Positions 53,708-63,783 of a DNA stretch of 64,000 nt are shown piece by piece. The DNA is taken from assembly GCF_032051575.1 (NCBI RefSeq), contig NZ_DAMBYD010000006.1, forward strand, positions 124,001 to 188,000. The letters are read 5' to 3'. Both the position numbers and the translations under genes were made by a program. Position 1 is the stretch's first letter. Each line of letters opens with the position of its first letter. Below the pieces are notes generated by a model. It was not told the origin of the DNA. It worked only from the letters and a program-made list of their open reading frames with translations, and did not search any database. This DNA is from Aminipila sp032051575. Its GTDB lineage: Bacteria; Bacillota; Clostridia; Peptostreptococcales; Anaerovoracaceae.

Positions 53708-54214
53708 TTATCGTAATTTCATAGCTTTTGACAATCTTTTATTTGAATTAGCTGAATGTCCATGGCATACCGCTGCTGCCAGAGCATCTGCTGTATCGTC
53801 AGGCTTTGGTACTTCTTTAAGATTAAGAATAGTCTTAACCATATTTTGTACTTGCTTTTTTTCTGCTCTTCCATATCCTACAAGAGCCTGCTTTATCTGT
53901 AATGGTGTATACTCTGCTATTTCCATACCTGAATTAACGCAGGCAAGTATAGCCACTCCTCTAGCCTGTCCTACCATAATTGCTGTTTTAGTATTTGTAT
54001 TAAAAAACAGCTCTTCAATGGAAGCTACTTCAGGTTCATATTGTGCAATGATTTCTGTTAGTGAACTATATAAACATTTCAATCTGTCTGGCATTTCCAT
54101 AGAAGCTTCGGTTGTCACAGCTCCGTATCCACAGACTTCAAAATGATTTCCCTTCATTTCAACTATACCATACCCCAGAATTGCATAACCTGGGTCTATA
54201 CCTAATATTCTCAT
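53708..54214 (-). CDS. ruvC: Crossover junction endodeoxyribonuclease RuvC
   Basis: 168 residues. Catalytic acids: MRILGIDPGYAILGYG (Asp7), SIEELFF, and PDDTADALAAAVCHGH near the C-terminus. First gene of the ruvCAB-spoIID-queA-tgt-rlmD series. Divergent from argR across a 246-bp gap. Confidence 0.97.
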   Translation of the reverse strand: MRILGIDPGYAILGYGIVEMKGNHFEVCGYGAVTTEASMEMPDRLKCLYSSLTEIIAQYEPEVASIEELFFNTNTKTAIMVGQARGVAILACVNSGMEIAEYTPLQIKQALVGYGRAEKKQVQNMVKTILNLKEVPKPDDTADALAAAVCHGHSANSNKRLSKAMKLR

Positions 54215-54460
54215 AAATTCTCCATAATTATAATATTATACCACAAATTTCTTCTAATCTAAATCTTATTATTTCTTCCATTTTATCACACAAACACATG
54301 TTTGTCTACTTGTGCATATACATATACTTTATTGTATAAAAGTTCTTATAATTTTGAAGTTATTGCATAAATAATAATTGTTGTTGAATATCCCTGAATA
54401 ATTATGTTATTATATACATGTAATGTATTTTTATTTTAAAAGATACGCGGAGGTAAAGAT

Positions 54461-54910
54461 ATGCGTTATTCAAGGCAAAACAAAATTCTTGAAATTATCA
54501 ATAGTTATGAAGTAGAAACACAAGAAAAGCTTGCTTCCTTATTAAAAGAAAGTGGTTATGATGTTACTCAGGCCACCATTTCAAGAGATATTAAAGAACT
54601 TCAGTTAATTAAGGTTTTATCCAATACTGGAAAATATAAGTATGCTTTAGGTAACTCCATAGAAACACCCATTTCTGACAGATTTATAAAAATCTTTAAA
54701 GAAACCATTAGAAGTGTGGTCCCATCTTACAACCTTATTGTAGTAAAAACATTATCTGGTTGTGCAAATGCTGCAGGAGAGGCTATTGATTCATTAAACT
54801 TCCCTCATGTTGTAGGCTCTATTGCCGGAGACAATACCCTTATGATTATAGTGGATGAATTAGAAAATGTGCCTATTCTTGTAGGAAAGTTTAACGATTT
54901 ATTACAATAA
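54461..54910 (+). CDS. argR: Arginine repressor ArgR/AhrC
   Basis: 149 residues. Winged HTH: RQNKILEIINSYEVETQEKL, DVTQATISRDIKELQLIK. Arginine-binding/hexamer domain: CANAAGEAIDSLNFPHVVGS, IAGDNTLMIIV. GCGGAGG lies 8 nt before the ATG. The upstream AT-rich segment (54365-54420) holds TTGAATATCCCTGAATAATTA, which resembles ARG-box halves and may allow autorepression. It lies 23 nt before recN, a conserved argR-recN pair in Firmicutes. Confidence 0.96.
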   Translation: MRYSRQNKILEIINSYEVETQEKLASLLKESGYDVTQATISRDIKELQLIKVLSNTGKYKYALGNSIETPISDRFIKIFKETIRSVVPSYNLIVVKTLSGCANAAGEAIDSLNFPHVVGSIAGDNTLMIIVDELENVPILVGKFNDLLQ

Positions 54911-54933
54911 TACCCTTTGGGAGGTTAATAAAT

Positions 54934-56604
54934 ATGATTTCTCATTTACATGTAAAAGATTTCGCTATTATTAACGAAATGAATGTAGATTTTCATTCTG
55001 GATTAAATATTATTACCGGTGAAACAGGTTCTGGTAAATCTATTATAATAGAAGCAGTAAGCCTTGCTTTAGGAAGCAGGGCAGATACTGCTTTTGTTCG
55101 TTCTGGGAAAGATAAAGCTGTCATTGAACTCATCATAGAAGATTGTTCATCTCAGGCCGCTGATCTTTTAACAGAAAACGATATTCCTATTGATGATAAT
55201 CAAATTATAATAAAACGTGAAATTACGGTTTCAGGAAAAAGTGTTTGCCGAGTTAATAATCAAATCGTTTCTGTATCCTTTTTGAATACGCTATGTAAAA
55301 AACTCGCAGATATTCATGGACAATATGACCATCAGTCATTACTTAATCCTGAGTTACATATAACCCTTCTTGATTTATATAACAGTTCTGAGATATTACC
55401 GATTAAAGCTTTAACTGAAAAGTTTTATCTTGAATACCGAAAGCTTTCCAGTGAATTAAATTCAATCATATCCAATGCTGCTGACAATCAACGTAAACGT
55501 GATTTTATGGCATTTGAACTGAACGAAATTAACAGTGCCAAACTTTCCATTGGAGAGGATGTGATTCTCGAAGAAGAGATTTTGTCACTTCAAAACAGTG
55601 AAAAGATATATGGAAACTTATCAAATGCATATGAAACGATTTATGGTGACTCGCCTTCCGTCTTAGAGGCGCTAACCAAAATACAAAATCAACTGCAAGA
55701 AATTGCTCAGTATTCTAGACCTGTTTCTGACTTGCTTTCTGATTTCGATGATGCTTATTACAAGCTAGAAGATATCAGCAGGGAAATCCGCAATATCAGG
55801 GATGATATTACGTTTGCACCAGATGAATTAGATATGGCTATTTCCAGGATGGATACTATTGATAAGTTAAAAATAAAATTTGGTGGATCTATTGAGAAGG
55901 TACTAGCTTATGGGGAGCAGTTAGAAAATGATTTATCCCTCATAGAAAATATTGATGAGGCGAAAGGAAATCTTACTCATGCGCTTTCAGTGTGTGAAGA
56001 GCAGTTGAAATTAACCTCAGAAAGGCTTTCAACACTTAGAAAAGCATCGGCTATAGAACTTCAGAGTAAAATTAAAGAACAACTTTTAGAATTAAGTTTT
56101 AATAGTTCTGAATTTGAAATTAGCTTTTCTAATAATCCTTCTGGTTATACTGTAAGCGGAACGGATGTTGTAGAGTTTCTTTTAAGTACAAATCGTGGTG
56201 AACCCCTTAAACCTTTAGCAAAAATAGCTTCTGGAGGAGAAATGTCCAGAATCATGTTAGCTTTTAAGAAGATTATTAGTGATTACGATGACATTTCTAC
56301 AATGATTTTCGACGAAATAGACGCGGGTATTAGTGGAATTGCTGCCAGCGTTGTAGGAAAAAAACTAAAAGAGATTGCACAAAATCATCAAGTGATATGT
56401 ATTACACATCTTCCTCAAATCACAGCTTGTGGAAGTCACAACTTTAAAATAGTAAAACATTCTGATGAAAAAGCTACATATACAACTGTGGTGCCTCTTT
56501 CAAAGGAGGAGAAAGTCCAAGAAATTGCCAGACTACTTGGTGGACTTAATATCACAGAATCAACTCTAAAAAATGCAGAAGAATTAATTGAAGCATCTAT
56601 CTAA
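54934..56604 (+). CDS. recN: DNA repair protein RecN
   Basis: 556 residues. SMC-like ATPase for double-strand break repair: Walker A ITGETGSGKSIIIEA near 30-44, DIHGQYDHQSLLNPE, a central coiled-coil region, signature IASGGEMSRIMLAFK and Walker B MIFDEIDAGISG. GGGAGG lies 9 nt before the ATG. Convergent with the chemotaxis receptor, sharing a terminator. Confidence 0.97.
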   Translation: MISHLHVKDFAIINEMNVDFHSGLNIITGETGSGKSIIIEAVSLALGSRADTAFVRSGKDKAVIELIIEDCSSQAADLLTENDIPIDDNQIIIKREITVSGKSVCRVNNQIVSVSFLNTLCKKLADIHGQYDHQSLLNPELHITLLDLYNSSEILPIKALTEKFYLEYRKLSSELNSIISNAADNQRKRDFMAFELNEINSAKLSIGEDVILEEEILSLQNSEKIYGNLSNAYETIYGDSPSVLEALTKIQNQLQEIAQYSRPVSDLLSDFDDAYYKLEDISREIRNIRDDITFAPDELDMAISRMDTIDKLKIKFGGSIEKVLAYGEQLENDLSLIENIDEAKGNLTHALSVCEEQLKLTSERLSTLRKASAIELQSKIKEQLLELSFNSSEFEISFSNNPSGYTVSGTDVVEFLLSTNRGEPLKPLAKIASGGEMSRIMLAFKKIISDYDDISTMIFDEIDAGISGIAASVVGKKLKEIAQNHQVICITHLPQITACGSHNFKIVKHSDEKATYTTVVPLSKEEKVQEIARLLGGLNITESTLKNAEELIEASI

Positions 56605-56612
56605 GCAATAAT

Positions 56613-56680
56613 AAAAAAGCTTTTAAACTTGCTGAGGCATCATCCACGATTGCCCTTTAACAAGCTTAAAAGCTTTTTTT
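56613..56680. terminator. Bidirectional terminator between recN and the chemotaxis receptor
   Basis: AAAAAAGCTTTTAAACTTG pairs with CAAGCTTAAAAGCTTTTTTT around a loop of about 29 nt. A T run follows in both directions, suitable for the two convergent genes. Confidence 0.85.
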
Positions 56681-56706
56681 AATTCATATTTTTAATACTA
56701 TGCACG

Positions 56707-58842
56707 CTACTGTGCGATTTTAAATTTATTCACTAAATTCTCCAATATACTTGCTTGACCAGCAAGTTCTTCACTTGCTGCAGCACTTTCTTCGGCTGTT
56801 GCAGAGTTTGTCTGCACAATTGCTGCAATTTGGTCAACACCTATAGTTATTTGCTCTATTCGGTTTGCCTGATTGTCTGATGCATGTGCGATTTTGCCCG
56901 CAGATTCAACCAGTTTACCTGTTGAAGAAGCCACGTCATCAATTGTATTTACTGTTTCTACTGCTATCTTAGAACCATTTTGAATTGCAGAAATAGTGTT
57001 TTCAATAAGTTCTGTGGTATTTTGGGCTGCTTCAGCACTTTTTTGAGCAAGATTTCTTACTTCATCAGCAACCACAGCAAATCCCTTTCCAGCAACACCT
57101 GCACGCGCAGCTTCAACCGCAGCATTTAGTGCCAGAATATTTGTCTGGAAAGCTATATCATCAATGGTCTTAATTATCTTACTGATTTCATTTGCAGAAT
57201 CTGAAATATCTGACATAGCATTTGTCATTTCTGACATTTGTACAGTTCCTGCTTTCAATGCATTCCCTGCCTGACTGGCTATTTCATTTGAATCTTTTGC
57301 ATATTCAGCAGTCCCCTTAATCTCATTTGCAATCTCTGTAATTGTCGCAGATAATTCTTCAATGGAAGATGCCTGTTCTGTTGCTCCTTGAGAAAGAGCC
57401 TGTGCACCATCTGAAACTTGTTCACTGCTTACATTTACCTGTTCTGATGCTTTACTAATTTCAATCATTGCAGAGGTTAAATTATCCTCGATATCATCAT
57501 ACATTTTATATAATTTAGCATATTCCCCTACATATTTATCGGAGCATTGACTTTTTGCCGTAAAATCTCCGTTGGAAATAAGTTCTAAAGTAGTAGCCAC
57601 ATCTGAAATAATCGTTCTTATATTATTCGACATTTCGTTAAAGGCATTTGTAAGTTCACCTATTTCATCATTTCTATCTGATTTGAGATTTAATTCAAAA
57701 TCACCATTCGTAATACTCTGGGCAGCAATGACTAAATTATTTAAATATTTTAAGGATTTATTTACTAAAACAAAAATCATATAACTAACAATTCCCAGTG
57801 CAATAATCATAAATACTATCTGTAAACAAACAAATTTAGCAATTGGTTTAATGATTTCACTTTGATGTATACCTACCATTGACCACCATGTCTGCTCACC
57901 AATTTTGATAGGATAGAAAAAGCAAATTACTTTTTTATGGTCCTTATTAGAAACGCTGATATTAAATGCTTTTTTTTCACTTAATTTCTCAGTCATAGCT
58001 GATAAGTCTTTATCATTTGTATAGTCCTTTGACAAATTATGTCCCACATTCTTAACGTCTGTAGGATCATAAACAACATTGTATTTGTCACTGTAAATAT
58101 TAAAGAACATGGTAGAATACTTACTGTTTGCATTTGATTTAAAGGCAGAAAATAAATTGATATCTATATCTGCAGTAACAACTCCAACTGCATTTCCATT
58201 TATAAGAATGGGATAAGAAACAGTTATCATGTTAATCCCCTGGTATTCATAAGTCTCACTTACATGCACTTGTTTAGATTCCATTGGTGCTTTATAGTAT
58301 TCTTCATTACAATAATCTTCATATTTTCCAAAAGTCTGTATTGCATTTGATTCTATATCACCGTCAGCAATATAAAGTGTATAATCTCGTATATTCTTAT
58401 CAAAAGCATATGGCTCAAAATAAACACCCATCCCAATGATGTCTTCACTGGTAGAAACATTATTTTGAATATTTTCTATCGCATATTGTTCTATACTTTT
58501 TGTTTTTTGCGACATACCAACCTTATATACAGCACTTAAATTAAGATTATTTGCACTAATATCACTAGACGCGGTGTCTATTTGCATTGTTTTAGCGATA
58601 TATGATGAAAGTAGCTCTACGGTTTTCTCTGATTCTTTCAAAACTCCATCCGAAATAATAGAATTTGTTTTTGCTGTACTGGAAAATTCGGATATTACAG
58701 AATTTTTCATTTGAGAATATGTATTTGCAGATGAAAAGGTTATAAAAATAGCAAATATAATAACTAATAATAACACAATCATGAATGTTAACCTTGAAGC
58801 AACTTTTTGCTTGTTCACGCCTACTTTACTTATCATTTTCAT
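56707..58842 (-). CDS. Methyl-accepting chemotaxis protein with dCache sensor
   Basis: 711 residues. TM1 (LTFMIVLLLVIIFAIFITFS), an outer sensor of about 280 residues of dCache type (DIIGMGVYFEPYAF, GINMITVSYPIL, TADIDINLFSAF), TM2, HAMP (SLKYLNNLVIAAQSITNGDF) and the signalling tip (IDDIAFQTNILALNAAVEAA, RAGVAGKGFAVVADEVRNLA). ATG at 58842 has AAAGGAG 7 nt upstream. An ORF extension to 58923 runs into the aroK terminator, so the longer start is unlikely. The ligand is probably an amino acid or other small molecule. Confidence 0.95.
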   Translation of the reverse strand: MKMISKVGVNKQKVASRLTFMIVLLLVIIFAIFITFSSANTYSQMKNSVISEFSSTAKTNSIISDGVLKESEKTVELLSSYIAKTMQIDTASSDISANNLNLSAVYKVGMSQKTKSIEQYAIENIQNNVSTSEDIIGMGVYFEPYAFDKNIRDYTLYIADGDIESNAIQTFGKYEDYCNEEYYKAPMESKQVHVSETYEYQGINMITVSYPILINGNAVGVVTADIDINLFSAFKSNANSKYSTMFFNIYSDKYNVVYDPTDVKNVGHNLSKDYTNDKDLSAMTEKLSEKKAFNISVSNKDHKKVICFFYPIKIGEQTWWSMVGIHQSEIIKPIAKFVCLQIVFMIIALGIVSYMIFVLVNKSLKYLNNLVIAAQSITNGDFELNLKSDRNDEIGELTNAFNEMSNNIRTIISDVATTLELISNGDFTAKSQCSDKYVGEYAKLYKMYDDIEDNLTSAMIEISKASEQVNVSSEQVSDGAQALSQGATEQASSIEELSATITEIANEIKGTAEYAKDSNEIASQAGNALKAGTVQMSEMTNAMSDISDSANEISKIIKTIDDIAFQTNILALNAAVEAARAGVAGKGFAVVADEVRNLAQKSAEAAQNTTELIENTISAIQNGSKIAVETVNTIDDVASSTGKLVESAGKIAHASDNQANRIEQITIGVDQIAAIVQTNSATAEESAAASEELAGQASILENLVNKFKIAQ

Positions 58843-58898
58843 AGCAACTCTCCTTTTAATTACCTTTATCTTTGAAACACGGATTGCAAAAACAAAAA

Positions 58899-58927
58899 TG
58901 CCTTGAATATATAAAATATCCAAGGCA
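58899..58927 (-). terminator. Rho-independent terminator of aroK
   Basis: Arms TGCCTTG / CAAGGCA with extended A/T pairing, followed on the minus strand by TTTTTGTTTTTG. About 95 nt after the aroK stop. Confidence 0.8.
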
Positions 58928-59021
58928 CTACGTCATGCTTAATCTTATTTTTCCTAAAATGCTACTTCATCGTATGCATTTATAAATTTATGGTAACATA
59001 TGGAATATATTTTGTCAAGGA

Positions 59022-59522
59022 TTAATGGTGCTCCACTAATTTCATGATTTTCTCAATGGTCTGCTCAACAGTCAGTCCTTCAGTATCAACTATAATATCT
59101 GCATTTCCTTCATATAATGGAATTCTATTATCATATAAATCTCTCAAAGTCTGCCCTGGAGCCATAGTAATACCTCTAGTGGTTATATTATCAAGCCTCT
59201 TCTCAATACTTTCAAAAGAAACCTTAATATATACTATTAATCCATTTTTCTTAAAATGTTTCATGGCTTCTTTGTAATATACAGCACTTCCACCGGTTGA
59301 TATCACTGTATTTTCAGTAGCCAAGCTACGCAGAACGTATTCTTCAACCTTTTTAAAATAATCATTGCCTTTTTGGTTGATTAAGTCCTGCAATAATGCC
59401 CCTTCTCTTTCCTGAATCAATAAATCTGTATCAAGGAACTTCATTCCCATTGTTTTTGCCAATACAACTCCTACCGTACTTTTGCCACAAGCTGGCATGC
59501 CTATTAAAATCAAATTCTTCAC
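59022..59522 (-). CDS. aroK: Shikimate kinase
   Basis: 166-171 residues. Phosphorylates shikimate in chorismate synthesis. P-loop: LILIGMPACGKSTVG; shikimate site: FLDTDLLIQEREG; VISTGGSAVYY; lid region ITTRGITMAPGQTLRDLYDN. A GTG at 59522 has GGGGG 8 nt upstream; the ATG at 59528 and GTG at 59537 overlap or precede that site closely, so the exact start is uncertain. No other aro genes are in the window. Confidence 0.93.
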   Translation of the reverse strand: MKNLILIGMPACGKSTVGVVLAKTMGMKFLDTDLLIQEREGALLQDLINQKGNDYFKKVEEYVLRSLATENTVISTGGSAVYYKEAMKHFKKNGLIVYIKVSFESIEKRLDNITTRGITMAPGQTLRDLYDNRIPLYEGNADIIVDTEGLTVEQTIEKIMKLVEHH

Positions 59523-59644
59523 ATGCATAACCCCCACTATACTTGCTATTTTCCCTTAAAAAGAAACTATAAAGAGATTTCTTGTTATACAAAAATAGCA
59601 GGGCGACATGCACCCCACTAAATTTAACTTTTTAAGAATAAAAA

Positions 59645-61612
59645 CTATTCAGCATCTTCTTCAGTTAACTCTTCAACTTCATCAGTTTCAGGAGCTTCTA
59701 AAGTTTCCTTAATGCTTAAGCTAATTCTTTTTCTGTCTTTGTCGATTTCAAGAATCTTTGCTGATACTTCTTGTCCAACTGAAATTTCATCAGCGATGTT
59801 TGTAACACGCTTATGTGCAATTTCAGAAATATGTACAAGACCATCAAGACCTGGTTCTAATTCTACGAATGCGCCATATTCCTTAATCTGAACAATTTTA
59901 CCTGTGATAACCTGTCCAATCTGATATTTATCATCAATGATTGACCATGGTTCAGGCTTAGTCTGCTTTAATCCAAGAGAAATCTTACCCTTTTCATTGT
60001 TCATTGATAAAACCTTAACTTCTACCTTCTGACCAATAGAAAGAACTTCCTGTGGATGCTTTAACTTGCCCCATGAAATCTCTGAAATGTGAAGTAATCC
60101 ATCAATGCCACCGATATCTACGAATGCACCATAGTCAGTGAATCTCATAACAGTACCTTCAACAACATCACCTTCGCTTAGGCTGCCCCAAACTTCATCA
60201 ATCTTCTTCTGTCTTTCTTCTGATAAGTAAGCCTTATGTGAGAACACAGCCTTACCTTTCTTCTGATCAACGCGAGTAACTCTTACTGGAAGAGTCTTAC
60301 CGATGAATTCTTCTGCTTTATCAACGAACTTGTCTGATAACTGTGAAAGAGGAATAAATCCGTATACTTCCTTGTAAGCAGCGATAACTCCGCCCTTAAC
60401 TTCTTTAATAACTTTAGCATTAACAAATGATTTATCTTCAAGAGCACTATTAATTTCATCCCAATGCTCGTTTACTTCTAACTTTTTCTTAGATAGTAGA
60501 ATGTTTCCGTCGCCGTCGTCAGTCTTTAGTACTTTAGCCTGGATTTCATCGCCTTCTTTAAATAAATCAGTTAGCTTCTGTTCTCCTTCCAGTGTTAATT
60601 CGTCCTTTGGTATAATACCGTCCTTCTTGCAGCCAAGATTAACAACAACTTCTCTGTCAGTTACCTGAATAACAGTACCATCTACGATTTCTCCGCCTCT
60701 AGGCAGTCTTAATGACTTCTCAATTTCATCCATTAAGTCGTGCATTAAATTTTGTTCATTGTCTTCAGTGATAAATTCACTCATGTTAGCAATAACCTCC
60801 TTAATTAAGCGTTCAGGTGTCGATGCACCCGCCGCAACTCCTATTTTATTACATAATTCAATATCTTTCAATGGTAAATCTTCTATATTTTCAATAAAAT
60901 ATGCTTTTTCGCAATATTTTTTTGATAAGTCATACAATTTTTGGGAATTTGAGCTTTGTTTGTCTCCAATTATTATCATAGCATCAACTTCCTGTGCCAG
61001 TTTTTTACAGCTTTCCTGTCTTGTATTTGTAGCATTACAGATGGTATTATTTATATATAAACCACATTGTTTTTCTTTAAGCTTAGAAATAATTTCTTCG
61101 AAATGATTTTTTTGGATAGTAGTCTGAGCAACAACTAAATATTCTCCATTATCTACCTTTTCTGCTTCCTGCACAGAATTTATTATAAAAGCGCTATTTT
61201 CACACCATCCATTTATCCCTTTAACTTCAGGATGTGTATAATCACCTATTATTATGATCTTTTTTTGGTCATTGTATGCATGTTTCACTAAATTATGAAT
61301 TTTTTTTACAAACGGACAGGTAGCATCAATTAATTTAAACCCCATCTTACCTGATTTTTCATAGAAATCTTTACCCTCACCATGTGATCTTATAATAACT
61401 ACATCTTCTTCGGAAGCCTCTTCTGGTTTTTGTATAATTTTTACCCCTTTATCTAGTAAATCATCTGTAACAATTTTGTTATGAATTAAAGGGCCACAAG
61501 TAAATACCTGCTTGTCCCCCCTATACTTTTCAGCTGTTTCTTGAGTGATTTCAATAGCCCTTTTTACGCCAAAACAAAACCCTGAGTTCTCTGCTAATTT
61601 AATCTCTGCCAT
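59645..61612 (-). CDS. ispH: IspH-ribosomal protein S1 fusion (HMBPP reductase plus four S1 domains)
   Basis: 655 residues. Residues 1-280 are IspH, the last MEP-pathway enzyme: NSGFCFGVKRAIE, CGPLIHNKIV, DATCPFVKKIHNLV and NTICNATNTRQE carry the three cluster cysteines. Residues about 300-640 hold four S1 RNA-binding repeats (GTVMRFTDYGAFVDIGGIDG, GKIVQIKEYGAFVELEPGLD), ending in an acidic tail. This fusion is known in Clostridia. It overlaps the rarA gene by 14 nt. Confidence 0.97.
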   Translation of the reverse strand: MAEIKLAENSGFCFGVKRAIEITQETAEKYRGDKQVFTCGPLIHNKIVTDDLLDKGVKIIQKPEEASEEDVVIIRSHGEGKDFYEKSGKMGFKLIDATCPFVKKIHNLVKHAYNDQKKIIIIGDYTHPEVKGINGWCENSAFIINSVQEAEKVDNGEYLVVAQTTIQKNHFEEIISKLKEKQCGLYINNTICNATNTRQESCKKLAQEVDAMIIIGDKQSSNSQKLYDLSKKYCEKAYFIENIEDLPLKDIELCNKIGVAAGASTPERLIKEVIANMSEFITEDNEQNLMHDLMDEIEKSLRLPRGGEIVDGTVIQVTDREVVVNLGCKKDGIIPKDELTLEGEQKLTDLFKEGDEIQAKVLKTDDGDGNILLSKKKLEVNEHWDEINSALEDKSFVNAKVIKEVKGGVIAAYKEVYGFIPLSQLSDKFVDKAEEFIGKTLPVRVTRVDQKKGKAVFSHKAYLSEERQKKIDEVWGSLSEGDVVEGTVMRFTDYGAFVDIGGIDGLLHISEISWGKLKHPQEVLSIGQKVEVKVLSMNNEKGKISLGLKQTKPEPWSIIDDKYQIGQVITGKIVQIKEYGAFVELEPGLDGLVHISEIAHKRVTNIADEISVGQEVSAKILEIDKDRKRISLSIKETLEAPETDEVEELTEEDAE

Positions 61613-62882
61613 TTATTTTTCTTACTCCCTCTAAAAACTTTTTAAATGCCGCTTCATTACCATTTTCCGTCGGTTCATAATACCTTACCCCTTCATTGTA
61701 AAGGTTGTCTGGTAAATACTGCTGTTTCACATATCCACCATATGCATGTGGATATTTGTATTCTAAACCTATGCCTCTTTTGGATGCTCCAGAATAATGT
61801 GCATCCTTTAAATGTAACGGAATATCATCAATTTGTTTTGTTTTAATATCATTCATAGCCTTCTCTAATGCCATATAAGCGGCATTCGATTTAGGGGAAG
61901 CAGCTAATGTTACTACTGCTTGGGCTAAATTAATCTGTGCTTCAGGTAATCCTACCATTAATGCCGCCTGAACACATGAATTTACAATCGTTATGGCTGT
62001 AGGATATGCCATACCTATATCTTCACTAGCCATAACAAGCAGCCTTCTTCCTACCATTTGAATATCTGCACCACCATTAAGAAGTCTAGCTAGATAATGA
62101 ACTGCAGCATCTGGGTCACTACCTCTTATAGATTTTTGCAATGCAGACAGAAGATTGTATCTGTCTTCACTTCTGTCATAAAATGTAGTCTTTCTCTGCA
62201 TGGCCTCACCTACAAGCTCGGTAGTAAGTTCCATATTATTATTTAGGTTATCTACAATGAACCCAAGCGTATCCAATGCAACTCTGGCATCCCCAGAACT
62301 TAGCTCTGCTAAAACCCGAAGTGATTCTTCCTCATATTTTATATGAAGATTTCCAAAACCACGTTCCATGTCTTCGAGGGTATAAATTAAAATGTTTATT
62401 AAATCCTTAGTTGTGTGTTGTTTAAACTCATATATATTTCTTACCCTGCTTATGATAGCATTATTTATAGAAAAATATGGATTTTCTGTCGTGCTCCCAA
62501 TAAAGTGTATGACACCTTCTTCAATAGCCTTAAGTAACGAGTCCTGTTGTAATTTATTCCATCTATGTACTTCATCTACATACACATAAGTTGTCTGCTT
62601 TTGTATTCCAAAAAATTTCAATTGTGCCTTTTCTATAATGTCTTTTAATTCTTTAACTCCTGTAGTAGAAGCATTTAACTCATAAAATTCCCCATCCATT
62701 TCCTTGGCAATAATTCTAGCCAGCGTAGTTTTACCTGTTCCTGAAGGTCCATAAAAAATCGCAGAGTCAAAAGTTTTATTCTTTATTGAATTATAAAATA
62801 AAGAGCCCTTATACATAAAATGACTCTGGCCTATAAAATGATCAATGTTATCTGGTCGCATTCTTGTTGAAAGAGGAATCAT
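61599..62882 (-). CDS. rarA: Replication-associated recombination protein RarA (MgsA)
   Basis: 427 residues. Clamp-loader-like AAA+ ATPase: LSTRMRPDNIDHFIGQSHFM, FYGPSGTGKTTLARI (Walker A), YVDEVHRWNKLQQDSLL (Walker B), GSTTENPYFSIN (sensor 1), GGADIQMVGRRLLVMASEDI and the C-terminal KYPHAYGGYVKQQYLPD. I prefer the ATG at 62882; a TTG at 62906 is the frame limit. Overlaps ispH-rpsA and follows the SPOR gene. Confidence 0.93.
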   Translation of the reverse strand: MIPLSTRMRPDNIDHFIGQSHFMYKGSLFYNSIKNKTFDSAIFYGPSGTGKTTLARIIAKEMDGEFYELNASTTGVKELKDIIEKAQLKFFGIQKQTTYVYVDEVHRWNKLQQDSLLKAIEEGVIHFIGSTTENPYFSINNAIISRVRNIYEFKQHTTKDLINILIYTLEDMERGFGNLHIKYEEESLRVLAELSSGDARVALDTLGFIVDNLNNNMELTTELVGEAMQRKTTFYDRSEDRYNLLSALQKSIRGSDPDAAVHYLARLLNGGADIQMVGRRLLVMASEDIGMAYPTAITIVNSCVQAALMVGLPEAQINLAQAVVTLAASPKSNAAYMALEKAMNDIKTKQIDDIPLHLKDAHYSGASKRGIGLEYKYPHAYGGYVKQQYLPDNLYNEGVRYYEPTENGNEAAFKKFLEGVRKINGRD

Positions 62883-62908
62883 ATAAATTTTACCTTTCTT
62901 TATCAATC

Positions 62909-63493
62909 TTATCTTTGTGTAATAAAGGCATCTGAATACTTAGTTCCTACTAAAGAATTCATAGTTGCTACTGCCTGCTCTTTTTGTTCAAACAACTGAC
63001 TTATGACCTTATATGCTCCATCTTTTTCGACAATTTGAGCAGTAATCCCACTTGATTTTAATTCAGAAATAAGACTTTCCGCACTTATTTTAGTAGAAAA
63101 GCTGCCAAATTGTATGCAATACCCATTTTGAGTAGTTGCTGCCGGAGTCTGACCTGTTGGTGTAATATTTAACTGATCCTCTACAATATTCGAATCAGAA
63201 TCTGGAACATTTTGTTTAATCCCTTGATCAGTTGTATTTTGTTCATTATTTTCATTATTCTTATTTGGATTGTCCTCATCTGAAAAAAAGCTTAAAAACT
63301 TTTCAATTTTAAAACCTTCGCCATTCGTGCTATCTGAAGTACCTCCTGAATTAAATAATGGATAGATTATAAATTTTGCAGCTCCATATCCAAGTAATAC
63401 TGCAATACTCATTATAACAATAATTGCAGTAAAATTCACCTTTGTTTTTTGACGATAATTACTTCTTCGTCTTTTTCTTCTAATTGGTCCCAT
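62909..63493 (-). CDS. SPOR domain membrane protein
   Basis: 194 residues. Basic N-terminus (RRKRRRSNYRQKTK), one membrane segment (FTAIIVIMSIAVLLGYGAA), an Asn/Asp-rich outer linker (about 70-120) and a C-terminal SPOR fold (GYCIQFGSFSTKISAESLIS, LKSSGITAQIVEKDGAYKVI). SPOR domains bind denuded peptidoglycan at septa. Directly upstream of rarA. Confidence 0.85.
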   Translation of the reverse strand: MGPIRRKRRRSNYRQKTKVNFTAIIVIMSIAVLLGYGAAKFIIYPLFNSGGTSDSTNGEGFKIEKFLSFFSDEDNPNKNNENNEQNTTDQGIKQNVPDSDSNIVEDQLNITPTGQTPAATTQNGYCIQFGSFSTKISAESLISELKSSGITAQIVEKDGAYKVISQLFEQKEQAVATMNSLVGTKYSDAFITQR

Positions 63494-63566
63494 ATTTCAT
63501 TTATCCTCCCTACTCCCCTACTAGGAATATCATGCTAGTTAATTGTATGTTTTTAAATAAAAAAAA

Positions 63567-63598
63567 TACCCAACTCCTTTAATAAATAGAATTGAGCA
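63567..63598 (-). terminator. Rho-independent terminator after the 54-residue gene
   Basis: TGCTCAATTC and GAGTTGGGTA (minus strand) pair over ten positions with three G-T pairs, then TTTTTTTTATTT. Confidence 0.6.
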
Positions 63599-63618
63599 TT
63601 TATAATTTTTGATTGTTC

Positions 63619-63783
63619 TTAAGACCTAGATTTGCAGCGCTTTTTCGGCTTGCAGTGGCTATTATTTATTTTTTTAATAAGAAAATATGTCAATGTCATG
63701 TCAATTGCATAAAGTACCCCATAAATTGCTGTTACAAATTTTGCATGTTTTTTATAATTCCAATCAGCAAAAAAAATCTTCAT
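63619..63783 (-). CDS. Small membrane protein, 54 residues
   Basis: Short gene starting MKIFFADWNYKKHAKFVTAI and ending in a basic, cysteine-containing tail (CKPKKRCKSRS). One membrane segment (FVTAIYGVLYAIDMTLTYFL). TAGGAG lies 3-4 nt before the ATG at 63783 and a terminator follows about 20 nt after the stop, which together support a real gene. No family recognised. The 217 bp upstream to the window end are AT-rich with no gene visible. Confidence 0.6.
   Translation of the reverse strand: MKIFFADWNYKKHAKFVTAIYGVLYAIDMTLTYFLIKKINNSHCKPKKRCKSRS

Noticed and set aside
60759..61106. 115-codon plus-strand open frame
   Set aside because: Antisense of the ispH part of the fusion gene.
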